Shown: positions 37,061-47,045 of the stretch, piece by piece
Position numbering within the stretch: the stretch's first letter is position 1
How the letters are laid out: each line of letters opens with the position of its first letter
NCBI GenBank assembly: GCA_012931725.1
Contig: CM022946.1
Span: 116,821,371 to 116,885,370, forward strand
Reading direction: 5' to 3'
From: Litsea cubeba
Lineage: Eukaryota > Streptophyta > Magnoliopsida > Laurales > Lauraceae
Length of the DNA stretch: 64,000 nucleotides
Made by a program: the position numbers and the translations under genes
The notes under the pieces: model-generated
Told to the model about the DNA's origin: nothing
What the model saw: the letters and a program-made list of their open reading frames with translations, nothing else
Database searches by the model: none

Positions 37061-37846
37061 TGTGTGGGGAAAATCCCAAAAGAATCCTGGACAAGGTGCT
37101 CCATCCCGGCAAGTGTGGTCTCGTGCTCCACGCTTCCTATGCTCAACTCCCCTCACCTCGGCAAGATCCACTTCGGCCAAAGCATCCCACTTCGGCTGCC
37201 CAGCTCGGCGACAGTACCACACCCTTCCACTTCGGCAACAGTGCCATGGCCCTACATCTCCGCCAGGTCTCACCCGGCACGACACTGCATCCCGGCCAAG
37301 CGCCTCATATCGATGAAAGTACTGAGCACTGACAGCTGTCCTCCCATGGACGCTCAAGCACGCTATGGCCCGTGCGACAAGACAAGGGGATAGCCCGTAT
37401 CTCCTGACAGATCACCCTCCACAGCTCCCAAGGCGCCAGGATATGGCCTAACGGGACAAGACAGGCTACGACGGGACCAGACAGGCTACGATTAGATCGC
37501 GCCTCCCTAGTACCTGACAAAACGGGCTACGACAAGACAGCCAACTACCCCTTTGCCTCCTCTTCCTCTATATAAACACAGCTACAGCTCCAGAGAAAGG
37601 GGGGGACGCCATTACCACTCTGGTATGCCATCTTCTTCCCCAAAAAATCTCCTCCTCCCTCTGCTTAGTTCATATACTAACTTAGGCATCGGAGAGCCTT
37701 GCGCCGCCCAGGCCAGGGTCCTCTGACCTACGTTTCTTCTTCCTTTTCTTAGGCTCCAGGCGCAGGCATCGGTGTCCCTAATCTCACTTGGGTAAGTCCT
37801 CTAAGGCACCCCCCATTATTGTGGGTCGTTATTTTTTGCACCTACA
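37061..37846 (+). mobile_element. 5' LTR of gag-only Tat element, 786 bp
   Basis: It starts TGTGTGGGGA and ends TTGCACCTACA, with a TATA box TATATAAA at 37569-37576. Confidence 0.95.
37569..37576 (+). promoter_or_regulatory. TATA box of 5' LTR
   Basis: TATATAAA, followed by ACAGCTCCAGAG leader sequence. In the 3' LTR the same place (41841-41848) reads TACATAAA. Confidence 0.8.
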
Positions 37847-37848
37847 AT

Positions 37849-37866
37849 TGGCGCCGTCTGTGGGAA
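37849..37866 (+). promoter_or_regulatory. Primer binding site of gag-only Tat element
   Basis: TGGCGCCGTCTGTGGGAA begins 2 bases after the 5' LTR. TGGCGCC... sites are typical of the Tat and Athila groups. I do not assign the exact primer tRNA. Confidence 0.8.
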
Positions 37867-37926
37867 AGCAATATCCCAGCCTTCCCAACCTTCTCCAAAT
37901 CTTTCCAAACAATCTTTCCAAACACC

Positions 37927-39066
37927 ATGCCTCGAAGAACCAGAAAGGGAAAGGAACCTATCGCACTGTCGACCCAGCTGCCGACGGTCCCCCGCCGAGA
38001 GAGGTCAGGAGCAAAATCTGGTCCAGCAGGCGACCAGCTTCAGGATATTCGGTCGGGTTCATCCTCCAAGGATTCGACCTCGACTCTGCCCTCCGAAAGA
38101 CGCACCCTGAAGAGCAGGAGCAACCGGGCCCATGGCGAAGGCTCGGGTAACGACCACGACTCCAGAGAGTGGCTCGATCAACGCATAGAGCAAGCAGTAC
38201 GACAGCACATGGAAATGGCCGACTATGCTCAAGTTCGGATGAACTCTAATGTTTTCGGCGCATCTCCTTTCTCTCCAGAGATCAGAAGCTTCCCCCTTCC
38301 CGAAGATTTCAAAGTCCCGAGGTTCGTCATTTACGATGGAACCTCAGACCCAGCAGCGCGCCTACGGCACTTCTCTCAGCGGATGTCGGTGTGGGGCAAC
38401 GAGGGTCACCTGAACTGCAAAATCTTCTCCTCCAGCTTGGGCGACCTCCCCCTGAAGTGGTTCTGTTCTCTCCCAGAGAAGTCCATTTCGAGTTGGAAGG
38501 AGCTCCAGCTCTCCTTCCTGACGAAGTTCCAAGTTTACGGGGTCATCCCCAGGTCAGCCGCCGACCTGATGGCCCTCAGAATGAAGCAGACCGAGAGCAT
38601 CGCGCAGTTCGCCAAAAGGTTCTGGGCTGTCCACAGCCAGATCGAGAATGCCTCAGAGGCAATAGCAGTCCTGTCTTTCCAGCAAACCCTCGTACCAGGC
38701 AACGAGCTCCGAAGCAACTAGGTCATGTGTCCCGTGGTCACTACGGCAGCACTCATGACTAGGGTAAATCAATTCGTCAGGCAAGAGGAGGACGAAGCCC
38801 GAGCCCAGGAGCAGTTCAACCTCCGCGCCAGCGATCAGATCGCTTCCAGCTCGGCCGAACCTGCCAGCTCGACCGACGCTTCCAGCTCGGCCGACTCTGC
38901 CGGTTCGGCGAACGCTTCCAGCTCGGCCGACTCTGCCAGTTCGGCGGACGCTTCCAGCTCGACCGACGCTTCCAGTTCGGCGGACGCTTCCAGTTCGGCG
39001 GATGTCTCCAGCTCGCTAGCAGCCCCCCGCTCTGCAGAAATCTCTTCCAACACGGGGAGCAGTTAG
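37927..39066 (+). pseudogene. Tat-type gag with internal TAG and Ser/Ala-rich tail
   Basis: Gag would form the virus-like particle in the cytoplasm. From ATG 37927 the frame reads a basic Ser-rich N-terminus, then the retrotransposon gag domain (about residues 115-265) with FSPEIRSFPLPEDFKVP, YDGTSDP, CKIFSSSL and SSWKELQLSF. TAG at 38719-38721 interrupts it. The same frame continues with ALMTRVNQFVRQEEDEARA, nearly the motif at 63940 in the other Tat element (ELMSRVKRFIAQEEDE). From about 38840 the tail is a string of SSSADAS-like repeats encoded by 18-bp units, ending at TAG 39064-39066. No zinc-knuckle region follows. Confidence 0.9.
38840..39035 (+). repeat. 18-bp coding minisatellite in gag tail
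   Basis: About eleven copies of a TCCAGCTCGGCCGACGCT-like unit in frame with gag. The same CCAGCTCGGC word recurs through the non-coding parts of this element group. Confidence 0.85.
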
Positions 39067-39360
39067 GCGAACCTTTTTCTGTCACTTAGCTTCGACCGCC
39101 CGTCAGCTTCGAACGCACGACCCTCTACCGTCTTTTCGGCGGCACGGTCCTCTACTGTCAGCTTCGATGGCGCCGTCAGCTTCGATGACACCGGCACGAC
39201 CCTCTGCTGACAGCCTTGATCGCACGGTCCTCTACCGCCATCAGTCATCCAGTGCCATCGAGCTCACCCTGGGGTCGTTTTATACACTCAGGCGTGGCTC
39301 GCCTTCGGCGCCAGAGCAACCAAGTCCTCGGGTAGGCGCACCCAGGCTCCTTGGCCTCCA

Positions 39361-39925
39361 AACGACCTCATGCTGGTCCGTCCACGTGCTGGTTTCCACC
39401 TCACGCTGGTTTCGGCCTCATGCTGGTCTCGACAGCATTTAACGACCTCATGCTGGTCCGTCCACGTGCTGGTTTCCACCTCACGCTGGTTTCGGCCTCA
39501 TGCTGGTCTCGACAACATTTAACGACCTCATGCTGGTCGGTCCACGTGCTGGTTTCCACCTTACGCTGGTTTCGGCCTCATGCTGGTCTCGACAGCATTT
39601 AACGACCTCATGCTGGTCCGTCCACGTGCTGGTATTCACCTCACGCTGGTTTCGGCCTCATGCCGGTCTCGACAGCATCTAACGACCTCATGCTGGTCCG
39701 TCCACGTGCTGGTTTCCACCTCACGCTGGTTTCGGCCTCATGCTGGTCTCGACAGCATTTAACGACCTCATGCTGGTCGGTCCACGTGCTGGTTTCCACC
39801 TCACGCTGGTTTCGGCCTCATGCTGGTCTCGACAGCATTTAACGACCTCATGCTGGTCCGTCCACGTGCTGGTATTCACCTCACGCTGGTTTCGGCCTCA
39901 TGCCGGTCTCGACCGCATCTAACGA
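39361..39925 (+). repeat. Tandem array, 80-bp unit, about 7 copies
   Basis: The unit holds CGACCTCATGCTGGTCCGTC and GGTTTCGGCCTCATGCTGG. Spacing is 80 bp throughout. It is related to the array at 824-1340. Confidence 0.95.
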
Positions 39926-40068
39926 CCTCATGTTGGTATGGCCCTCGTGCTAGCCACACGCTTCACAGGTTCGGCCTCATGCTGGTCTCGGCCAGTGCCA
40001 TCGAGACTGCCCTCGAGTTCGTACACCCGGGCTTCTCCATCTCGGCGAATGCCAGAAAAGCAAGTCGC

Positions 40069-40545
40069 AAGGGTTAACAACCCTGGAAAAGGCCTCGAGT
40101 TCGGACACTCGGCCAATTCCTAAACTCAGGGTCTTCACCCATCTCCAAGGGTTAACAGCCCTGGAAAAGGCCTCGAGTTCGGACACTCGGCCAATTCCTA
40201 AACTCAGGGTCTTCACCCATCTCCAAGGGTTAACAGCCCTGGAAAAGGCCTCGAGTTCGGACACTCGGCCAATTCCTAAACTCAGGGTCTTCACCCATCT
40301 CCAAGGGTTAACAGCCCTGGAAAAGGCCTCGAGTTCGGACACTCGGCCAATTCCTAAACTCAGGGTCTTCACCCATCTCCAAGGGTTAACAGCCCTGGAA
40401 AAGGCCTCGAGTTCGGACACTCGGCCAATTCCTAAACTCAGGGTCTTCACCCATCTCCAAGGGTTAACAGCCCTGGAAAAGGCCTCGAGTTCGGACACTC
40501 GGCCAATTCCTAAACTCAGGGTTTTTACCCATCCACACGGGTCCA
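40069..40545 (+). repeat. Tandem array, 78-bp unit, about 6 copies plus decayed copies to 40730
   Basis: Each unit holds AAGGGTTAACAGCCCTGG, GAGTTCGGACACTCGGCC and TTCCTAAACTCAGGG. The copies are nearly identical. Since 78 is divisible by 3, an open frame of 26-residue repeats appears on -, which I treat as accidental. The unit is homologous to the 77-bp array at 58838-59340 read on -. Confidence 0.95.
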
Positions 40546-40730
40546 ACGCCCTGGAAAAGGCCTCGAGTCCAAACTCGGTCGTTTCCTAAAGCCCCGGGTC
40601 TACCGCCCTGGAAAAGGCCTCGAGTCCAAACTCGGTCGTTTCCTAAAGCTCCGGGTCCTGGACCCTGGAGAAGGCCTCGAGTTCGGACACTCGGCCGGAT
40701 TCCTAAAGTCAGGGTTTGTACACCCCTCAA

Positions 40731-41316
40731 AGACCGTTGCAGAACTCATGCTCACATCTCCGATCCACTGTCGCAAGGCAAGGCAGTTCGTCTCGGCCAA
40801 AAGCTGGCCACTTCGGCTAAGGGCAGCTCGACAAGATTGCAGTAGAGACTGTTCCATATCACCTCCTCGGCCTCATGACAGTTCTCAGCTCGGCATCAGT
40901 GCCGGATTCCAGGTTGGCAGTTACTCTGATTCCACTTCGGCCTTATGCCAGTTCGCAGCTCCACAGCAGCGCCATACTCCAGTACGGCAGGAAATCCTTC
41001 CTCCGGCTCGGCAGCAGTGCCAGTCTCCGGTTTAGCAGCAGCACCCAGTCTATAGCTCGCCTCCTTCTCAGCTTGCCTCCTCCTCAGCAGCAGTAGCAAG
41101 ATACTCCTAAATAAATGAGCCATCTCTCTTGGCTTTCAGCAACAATGCACTCTCCAGCTCGACAGAGGCATCTTGTTACAGCTTCACAGTGATGCCAACC
41201 TCCAGCTCCGGTCCATTGCCAGCCAGTCATCTCAAAACTATGAGCAGCTCCGAGGCACAAATGTTGTCCTCCATGATACTCACCTTCTAACCTCAAAAGA
41301 GCAGCCTATTGAGCTC
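40731..41316 (+). other. Non-coding internal sequence before the 3' LTR
   Basis: It is built of related short words (CAGCTCGGC, CGGCAGCAGTGCCAG) and resembles 1350-1630 in the partial element at the left edge. No coding signal. Confidence 0.7.
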
Positions 41317-41332
41317 AGAAGCTGGGGGGCTT
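41317..41332 (+). promoter_or_regulatory. Polypurine tract of gag-only Tat element
   Basis: The purine-rich AGAAGCTGGGGGGCTT lies directly before the 3' LTR. The other two elements of this group have closely similar sequence at the same place. Confidence 0.75.
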
Positions 41333-42118
41333 TGTGTGGGGAAAATCCCAAGAGAATCCTGGACAAGGTGCTCCATCCCGGCAAGTGTGGTCTCGTGCTC
41401 CACGCTTCCTATGCTCAACTCCCCTCACCTCGGCAAGATCCAGTTCGGCCAAAGCATCCCACTTCGGCTGCCCAGCTCGGCGACAGTACCACACCCTTCC
41501 ACTTCGGCAACAGTGCCATGGCCCTACATCTCCGCCAGGTCTCACCCGGCACGACACTGTATCCCGGCCAAGCGCCTCATATCGATGAAAGTACTGAGCA
41601 CTGACAGCTGTCCTCCCATGGACGCTCAAGCACGCTATGGCCCGTGCGACAAGACAAGGGGATAGCCCGTATCTCCTGACAGATCACCCTCCACAGCTCC
41701 CAAGGCGCCAGGATATGGCCTAACGGGACAAGACAGGCTACGACGGGACCAGACAGGCTACGATTAGATCGCGCCTCCTTAGTACCTGACAAAACGGGCT
41801 ACGACAAGACAGCCAACTACCCCTTTGCCTCCTCTTCCTCTACATAAACACAGCTACAGCTCCAGAGAAAGGGGGGGACGCCATTACCACTCTGGTATGC
41901 CATCTTCTTCCCCAAAAAATCTCCTCCTCCCTCTGCTTAGTTCATATACTAACTTAGGCATCGGAGAGCCTTGCGCCGCCCAGGCCAGGGTCCTCTGACC
42001 TACGTTTCTTCTTCCTTTTCTCAGGCTCCAGGCGCAGGCATCGGTGTCCCTAATCTCACTTGGGTAAGTCCTCTAAGGCACCCCCCATTATTGTGGGTCG
42101 TTATTTTTTGCACCTACA
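41333..42118 (+). mobile_element. 3' LTR of gag-only Tat element, 786 bp
   Basis: Six substitutions and no indels against the 5' LTR by my reading. One of them alters the TATA box (41841-41848). CTACT follows. Confidence 0.95.
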
Positions 42119-42123
42119 CTACT

Positions 42124-42339
42124 ATTTGCCAAACACATGGAAAAAGCAACATCGCTTCTTTTACTATTTCTCAAACCAATGCAAGTGCAAGTGTTGTCGA
42201 GGCATTATTTAAGTGCATCACCATCTTCTTTATCGTGGTTTGCCTTCCATTGGAGATTCAATACCGTGGCATGGTTGACAAACAAATTTAAACCAAAAAC
42301 TCTGTCTCAATGCCGCATAAGGCACAAAGAAGAAGATGA
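42124..42339. other. No gene recognised
   Basis: Spacer after the gag-only element. I see no domain or element end. It is continuous with 36402-37055 once the insertion is removed. Confidence 0.5.
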
Positions 42340-42686
42340 AGACAAGAAGATACCACCACACGGGGTAGCGCACCCTTGCTGGGGCTTCAATGGCAAAGCC
42401 CCTCTAAAACCTAGATAGGTTTTCAAAGAATCTCCCTACGGGTGTAAAGGTTAATTCAAGGGAAGTCTCAATTTTTAAGTCAAAATCCAATCCTACAGTC
42501 TAAGATTCATAACGGAGAACCAGGGGTTTAAGATGCACTAATTGCTCAATTAGTGTGGCAATAATGGCCTAAAAGTGTCTAGGCATGTGGTATAAACTAA
42601 AAAGGAAAAAAAAGGGTAATCCGGACCTTCCGGAGCAAAATCTGGCAAAATGCCTAGTGAATGAGGTCAAACCATCGATTAGCTTA

Positions 42687-42765
42687 TGGCTAGCCAAGAG
42701 GATGGTATGGCTAGCCGTACAAGTCCCACGGCTAGCCATGCGCCACCCACGGCCAGCTGTAGGGG
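42687..42765 (-). repeat. Palindrome cluster (GGCTAGCC) in decayed LTR
   Basis: GGCTAGCC occurs three times and GGCCAGCTG once within about 80 bp. It lies about 1.2 kb from the LTR start after subtracting the nested elements. Confidence 0.75.
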
Positions 42766-43119
42766 CTCATTCAGTTGAACCCAAAAGCTTCAGAAAGCTC
42801 TCTGCAGTTCATCAGATTGCGGTTGTTTTGGGTCTTTTTCTGTCATTTCCTTTGGGGGGAACTTTGAATGGGATTTTTAGCATGCCAACACAAATTAATT
42901 AGGCAAAATTAGCGAAAGGTCCCTATAAGTCAATGTTTCTAGCCTCCAGTCCAAGGAAATACTTTTTAAAGCCTATGGTCCACTCAGCTAGAATGTTTGC
43001 AGTGAGAGGTCCCTGAGCCCACACGTTTTTATTTTTTAGGACTAAATCGCCCCTGTAACCGACAGCGATAAGATATCTTAATTGCTGCTCGCAGACTCCT
43101 TCTTCTCCTGCGAGCAGCG

Positions 43120-43560
43120 AGATGCGACGAAGCCTGGAAATTGCTCTCTGTGGTTCGGTTTCAAAAGGACAAAAGGTATCTTATCTTATTTTAACAAGTG
43201 GAGAGATTAAGATTAAGAAAAAAAAGAGAGGCTTGAAGTTTTTTTCTCAAGTTTGGAAAGTTGCAGAACCCATTCAAGTTTATGATCGCCGTCATGCCCA
43301 TCGTCACCGCAGCCGTCGCCGGTTTCTCTTCGCCGCCGTAGCCGTCTCGCCAGTCCAGCTGCCCTCCCATCGTCGTCTGAGAAGACCACCACAAGAAGGA
43401 AGGGGCTGCAGTCTCTACTCTGTAACAGAAACTGAAGGAAGAAGAAGACCCTTCCAGGTCGGGTCTGTTGGGTCAGTTCCAGGTCAGGTCCGACCCGCCC
43501 GCTCCAGAAGCCCAACAGTAGCTGCAAGTCAGGTCCAGGTTAGTTCGACCTGACCTTTTT
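43120..43560 (+). other. Possible captured gene fragment in the MULE
   Basis: A short open frame from 43122 runs into CAAAAG/GTATCT, which resembles a splice donor; TTGCAG/AACCC near 43261-43266 resembles the acceptor. The next segment is rich in CGCCG and CGTCG words, unlike the AT-rich surroundings. No domain is recognised. Capture from a host gene is only inferred from composition and intron-like sites. Confidence 0.35.
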
Positions 43561-43689
43561 TGCAGAAGCCCAGAAGCAGTCGGTCCCGCAGGCCGGAATT
43601 GCTTCTTGATTTTGAGTGGCATACAGACTGTGTGATTGATTGAGAAAGAAGAAGGTCCGTCAGTGTCGTTTTTGACAAATATATATGAG

Positions 43690-44255
43690 TTTGTATGAAA
43701 TTTATCTGAATTTTGCGTAAATTTATCTGAATTCTGAGTTTTTTTTATAAAATTTATCTGAGTTTTGCGTAAATTTATCTGAAGTTTTGTTGCCTTGGAC
43801 AGTCTCCGTCGAATTGGATAGAGAGCAAGGAAAGGTGAGGGAGAGGAGATAGTAGAGCTTAGTTACAGGTTTTACTGAGAAGGGAGTTTATCTGAGTTTT
43901 TGTAAAGTTTATCTGAGTTTTTGATAAATTTATCTGAGTTTTTGTTAAATTTATCTGAATTTTCGTCAAATTTATCTGAGTTCTGGACAAATTTATTTGA
44001 GTTTTCGTCAAATTTATCTGAGTTCTGGACAAATCTATCTGAGTTTTTGGCCACTTTATCTGAGTTCTGGAATAATTTATGAGTTCTAGACAAATCTATA
44101 TGATCGATTGAAAAGGAAGAAGGTCTGCCAGTGTCGTTTTTGACAAATATATATGAGTTTGTATGAAATTTATCTGAGTTTTGCATAAATTTATCTGAGT
44201 TCTGAGTTTTTTTATAAAATTTATCTGATTTTTGCGTAAATTTATCTGGTGAAGG
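43690..44255. repeat. Tandem array of TTTATCTGAGTT units, about 27-29 bp
   Basis: More than fifteen TTTATCTGA words at about 27-29 bp spacing. The segment GTGTCGTTTTTGACAAATAT appears at both ends (about 43662 and 44131), so a larger duplication also occurred. The frame on - (44186-43872) rich in NSDKF is a product of the repeat. Confidence 0.85.
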
Positions 44256-44431
44256 AATGACACTGGAAGAAGCACCGATGTTAATCTAAGCCCCTAGAAC
44301 CAACTATGTAAAGAAAACATTCAAATATAGTGAGTGACTATACTCTTCTCCCATTGGATCAGGACCGAGGTTCAGTGCTCTATCTCAGAAGATGGATCCA
44401 TCCTAATACCCTGCTAGACAAAAATGTCCTT

Positions 44432-44691
44432 TTTTTTTTTGCTTTAAAGATAATTGAATTGAAAGAAAAGAGAACCCAGAAGCTATGACAAAAAGGAATT
44501 ACATAGGTCTAATGGAGACCCCCCAAAAAGAGCTCAAAAGATAAGAAAGAGAACACGGTAAAAAAGAAGCACTAAACCCAGGCGATCTGGAAGATGAAGA
44601 CATCCATATTCGGAAGAAGCTGAAAGTGGAGGCGGCAGAGGTCTGAGTGAGGCCCCCTAGAAACGGCTCCAGATCAGGAAGAGAAGCCAGG
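44432..44691 (-). mobile_element. Truncated LINE 3' end (or SINE), about 260 bp, minus
   Basis: Flanked by a 13-bp duplication CAAAAATGTCCTT (44419-44431 and 44692-44704). On - it ends in ATCTTTAAAGCAAAAAAA, so the poly(A) lies at the left. A long, variable-size duplication plus poly(A) shows target-primed insertion. The TAGACCTATGTAATTCC and CTTTCAATTCAATTATC words fit a plant L1 3' end. It is nested in the MULE. Confidence 0.8.
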
Positions 44692-46042
44692 CAAAAATGT
44701 CCTTCATTCAAAGCAATTTTTATTACTTGAGCCTTATGAAGACCGAAGACGAACAACAAACGGGGTTTTACCTTGTCGACAAAGAAAGCAACATATGGAT
44801 CTCCTTCACCAGGGATCTAATCTATAAGCACAACCAGACAAAAATGTTCACCAAGCAATTATATAAAATGTGAAGAGGTTGCAAGCAAAGAGTTGACAGA
44901 TCTCCTTGGACTTTACACGTGTCGCAGATCAAGATAGGACGTGTCGGTTCATAACGTCATGCGCACTTTTTGAATATATCCATATTGGCTGACGTCATCG
45001 CTGGCTTTATATGAATATGGCGACAATTTAGAGAGGGGTAAATTGGTCTTTTCAGGTACCCATAAGTGTGAGAGGGACCTTTGGCTGCATGACTTTTTTC
45101 TGTGGATCTAAGGCCATAAAGTGAAATGTTCAGGGACCTGTCGCCGAATGCCCCTTAATTAATTAACCCATTTTACCACGTAAACATCTAACATTAAGCA
45201 ATAAACAATTGAGCTAAACGTGGTAAACAACACAGAGTAGAATTTGAAATTCAAGGAAACAAGACATGCATGCATTAAAACTCACATTAAACACTTGCCT
45301 TGGTCTTCCTATCTCCCAAATAGCCCTCCTAAATTCTCCAAACAGCTGGAACCTCCATAGAATAGAAACCCCCCAAAATCACCAACTAATTCATCTAACA
45401 ATGGAAAACAAGGAAAGAAAAGACGAGATGGCTTACATGCAGAGATTTGGGTCTCAAATATGTTCTAATTCAAAATATAGAAAAGGGTTTGCTTATTTGT
45501 ACGTGATGTGGCTGAGCGAAAATCGAAAGTGGGCAGAGTTGCCAAGCTTGGAAGTCGATGAAAAAGATGTGTATGGGAGAGTGAAGAGCCGAAGGATCTC
45601 GATGGAAATGACGGATTGATAAATGGTAGCCTGGATTTCGAGGTTGGAGGCAAGAATATGAGAGAAAAAGGGTGAAAAGGGCTGTTGCTACCGTGCTGGG
45701 GCTATTTGGGATCGGGAGCGAAAAAGAAAGAAAAGAGAGAAGGGTAATCAGGTATATACGTAAAGCAGATGGTGGGGCCCAATGCTTAAATGGAAAGATT
45801 TACTAGAATGAGCCCCTCTTGGGCCTCGGATTGAAATGGTAAAAGAATGAAAGTTGTTCAGAATTAAATCCACTTTTTAACGAGCACAAGAAAGACATGT
45901 TTCGAGATTTCGGGGGGAAATCTACTTTTTTTCAAAAATGGGAACCATACCCCTACTTATGAAAGAATTGTGAAAAGAAAAGTTTTCAGGGCATCAAATG
46001 AGTGCCCTTCAACATGAAATTTGTTCGGCATGACATCCTCAA

Positions 46043-46889
46043 GGGAGATGTTATTCACACTTCTCTCATTGCACATCCAATCATGGAACCCCTCTAGGAC
46101 ATCCCTAAAATACCCCTGTCCGTCTCCTTCCCTCTCCCTGCTCGCCGCTCAACTTTACCTGGCGCCCAGCTCCCGCCTCTCTTCCTCTCCCTCCTCCTCT
46201 TTCCCTCTCCTTCTCTTGTCTCTTTTCCCCTCCCTCCTTCTTTCTCATTTCCTGTCTCTCTCCCTCTCCCTCTCCCTCTCCATCTCTCTCTCTCCCTCTC
46301 CCTGTTTGCCACCTAACTACGCCTAGCACTCACCTCCACCTACCCTCACTCTCCCTCTCCCTCCTTCTCCGTCCCTCTCATTCTCCATGTTTCTCTCCCT
46401 CTCCCTACTCGCCGCCCAATTCCGCTCGGTCCCCACCTCCACCCGTTCCCTCTCCCTCTTTCTCTCTCCCTCTCCTTCTCCCTGATCGTCGTCCTTCTCC
46501 CCCTCTCTCGTTTGGCCATTCAGGGCCAAACAAATGAGTATATTGTTCGGCCCTGGGTAGCCGAAGGGCCGAACAATATACTCATTTGTTTGACCCTGAG
46601 TGGCCGAACAAGAGAGGGGGAGAGGGAGGCAGAGGGAGGGCGATCAGGGAGAATGAGAAGGAGAAAGACAAGGAGAGGGAGATGGCGAGGGTGGATGTGG
46701 ATGCCATGCGGAGTTAGGCGGCGAGTAGGGAGAGGGAGAGAGGAGGGGGAGGGCGGGCGGAGTTGGGCGGCAAGTAGGGAAAGGGGGAGAGAAGGAAGGA
46801 AAGGGATATGGGTATTTTGGGGATGTCCTAGAGGGGTCCTATGGATGGATGTGCAATGAGCAATGAGGGATGTGTGAATAACCTCTACC
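46043..46889. mobile_element. MULE-type foldback MITE, 847 bp
   Basis: A perfect 9-bp duplication CATCCTCAA flanks it (46034-46042 and 46890-46898). Ends pair as GGGAGATGTTATTCACAC and, on -, GGTAGAGGTTATTCACAC, followed by CCCCTCTAGGACATCCC. The left arm is C/T-rich and the right arm G/A-rich, so the arms pair over most of their length. At the centre is a strong palindrome (about 46525-46600) with GAGTATATTGTTCGGCCC on each side of a loop of about 10 bp. Confidence 0.92.
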
Positions 46890-47045
46890 CATCCTCAATC
46901 AAAGGAGCTCACAAACACAATTCTCAGAAATTACAAATAACCCCACTTTTTTTGAAATCACAAATGAGTCCCTAAAGTATGAAACTAGTTCAAAAGCTCT
47001 CAAAACTTGTCAGAGCTAATTAAATATTATTCTTAGCCTCAAACT

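Larger units (their letters stand above)
37061..42118 (+). mobile_element. Complete gag-only Tat-group element (TR-GAG-like), 5058 bp
   Basis: CTACT is duplicated at 37056-37060 and 42119-42123. The LTRs are both 786 bp and differ at six positions by my comparison (about 99.2% identical). Order: 5' LTR, primer site, gag with an internal stop, two tandem arrays, polypurine tract, 3' LTR. No protease, RT, RNase H or integrase is present. It is therefore non-autonomous and would need enzymes in trans. Gag-only plant LTR elements have been described as TR-GAGs. The Tat element at 54550-64000 is related by LTR ends, gag C-terminal motif and array. Confidence 0.95.
42902..45154. mobile_element. Mutator-like element, 2253 bp, non-autonomous
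   Basis: Left end GGCAAAATTAGCGAAAGGTC pairs with the right end on -, GGGGCATTCGGCGACAGGTC. The flanks are AATTAATTA repeats, so the 9-bp duplication is likely but its exact register is ambiguous. There is no transposase. Inside are a gene-like segment (about 43120-43560), a tandem array and a nested LINE tail. It could be a Pack-MULE. Confidence 0.65.
42340..47045 (-). mobile_element. Decayed Tekay-type LTR, minus, with two nested insertions
   Basis: Boundaries are approximate. Outside the insertions (42902-45154 and 46043-46889) the sequence follows the plan of the solo LTR at 33057-36396. It has GCTCTCAAAACTTGTC near 46994 (compare GCTCTCAAAATTCTCC near 36260) and GGGGCCCA near a TATA-like GTATATAC (about 45752). 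A palindrome-rich patch with three GGCTAGCC words lies at about 42690-42740. The start (TGTAAG...) is not clearly preserved. It is older than the other Tekay-type LTRs. Confidence 0.5.

Noticed and set aside
39977..40546. 189-residue frame on - with perfect 26-residue repeats
   Set aside because: It is a translation of the 78-bp tandem array. The period is divisible by three, so stops are absent by chance; no start context or domain.
43872..44186. NSDKF-repeat protein on -
   Set aside because: It is a by-product of the TTTATCTGAGTT minisatellite. No homology or gene context.
46105..46529. Arg/Glu/Gly-rich frames in the foldback MITE
   Set aside because: Polypurine arm translation without gene features.
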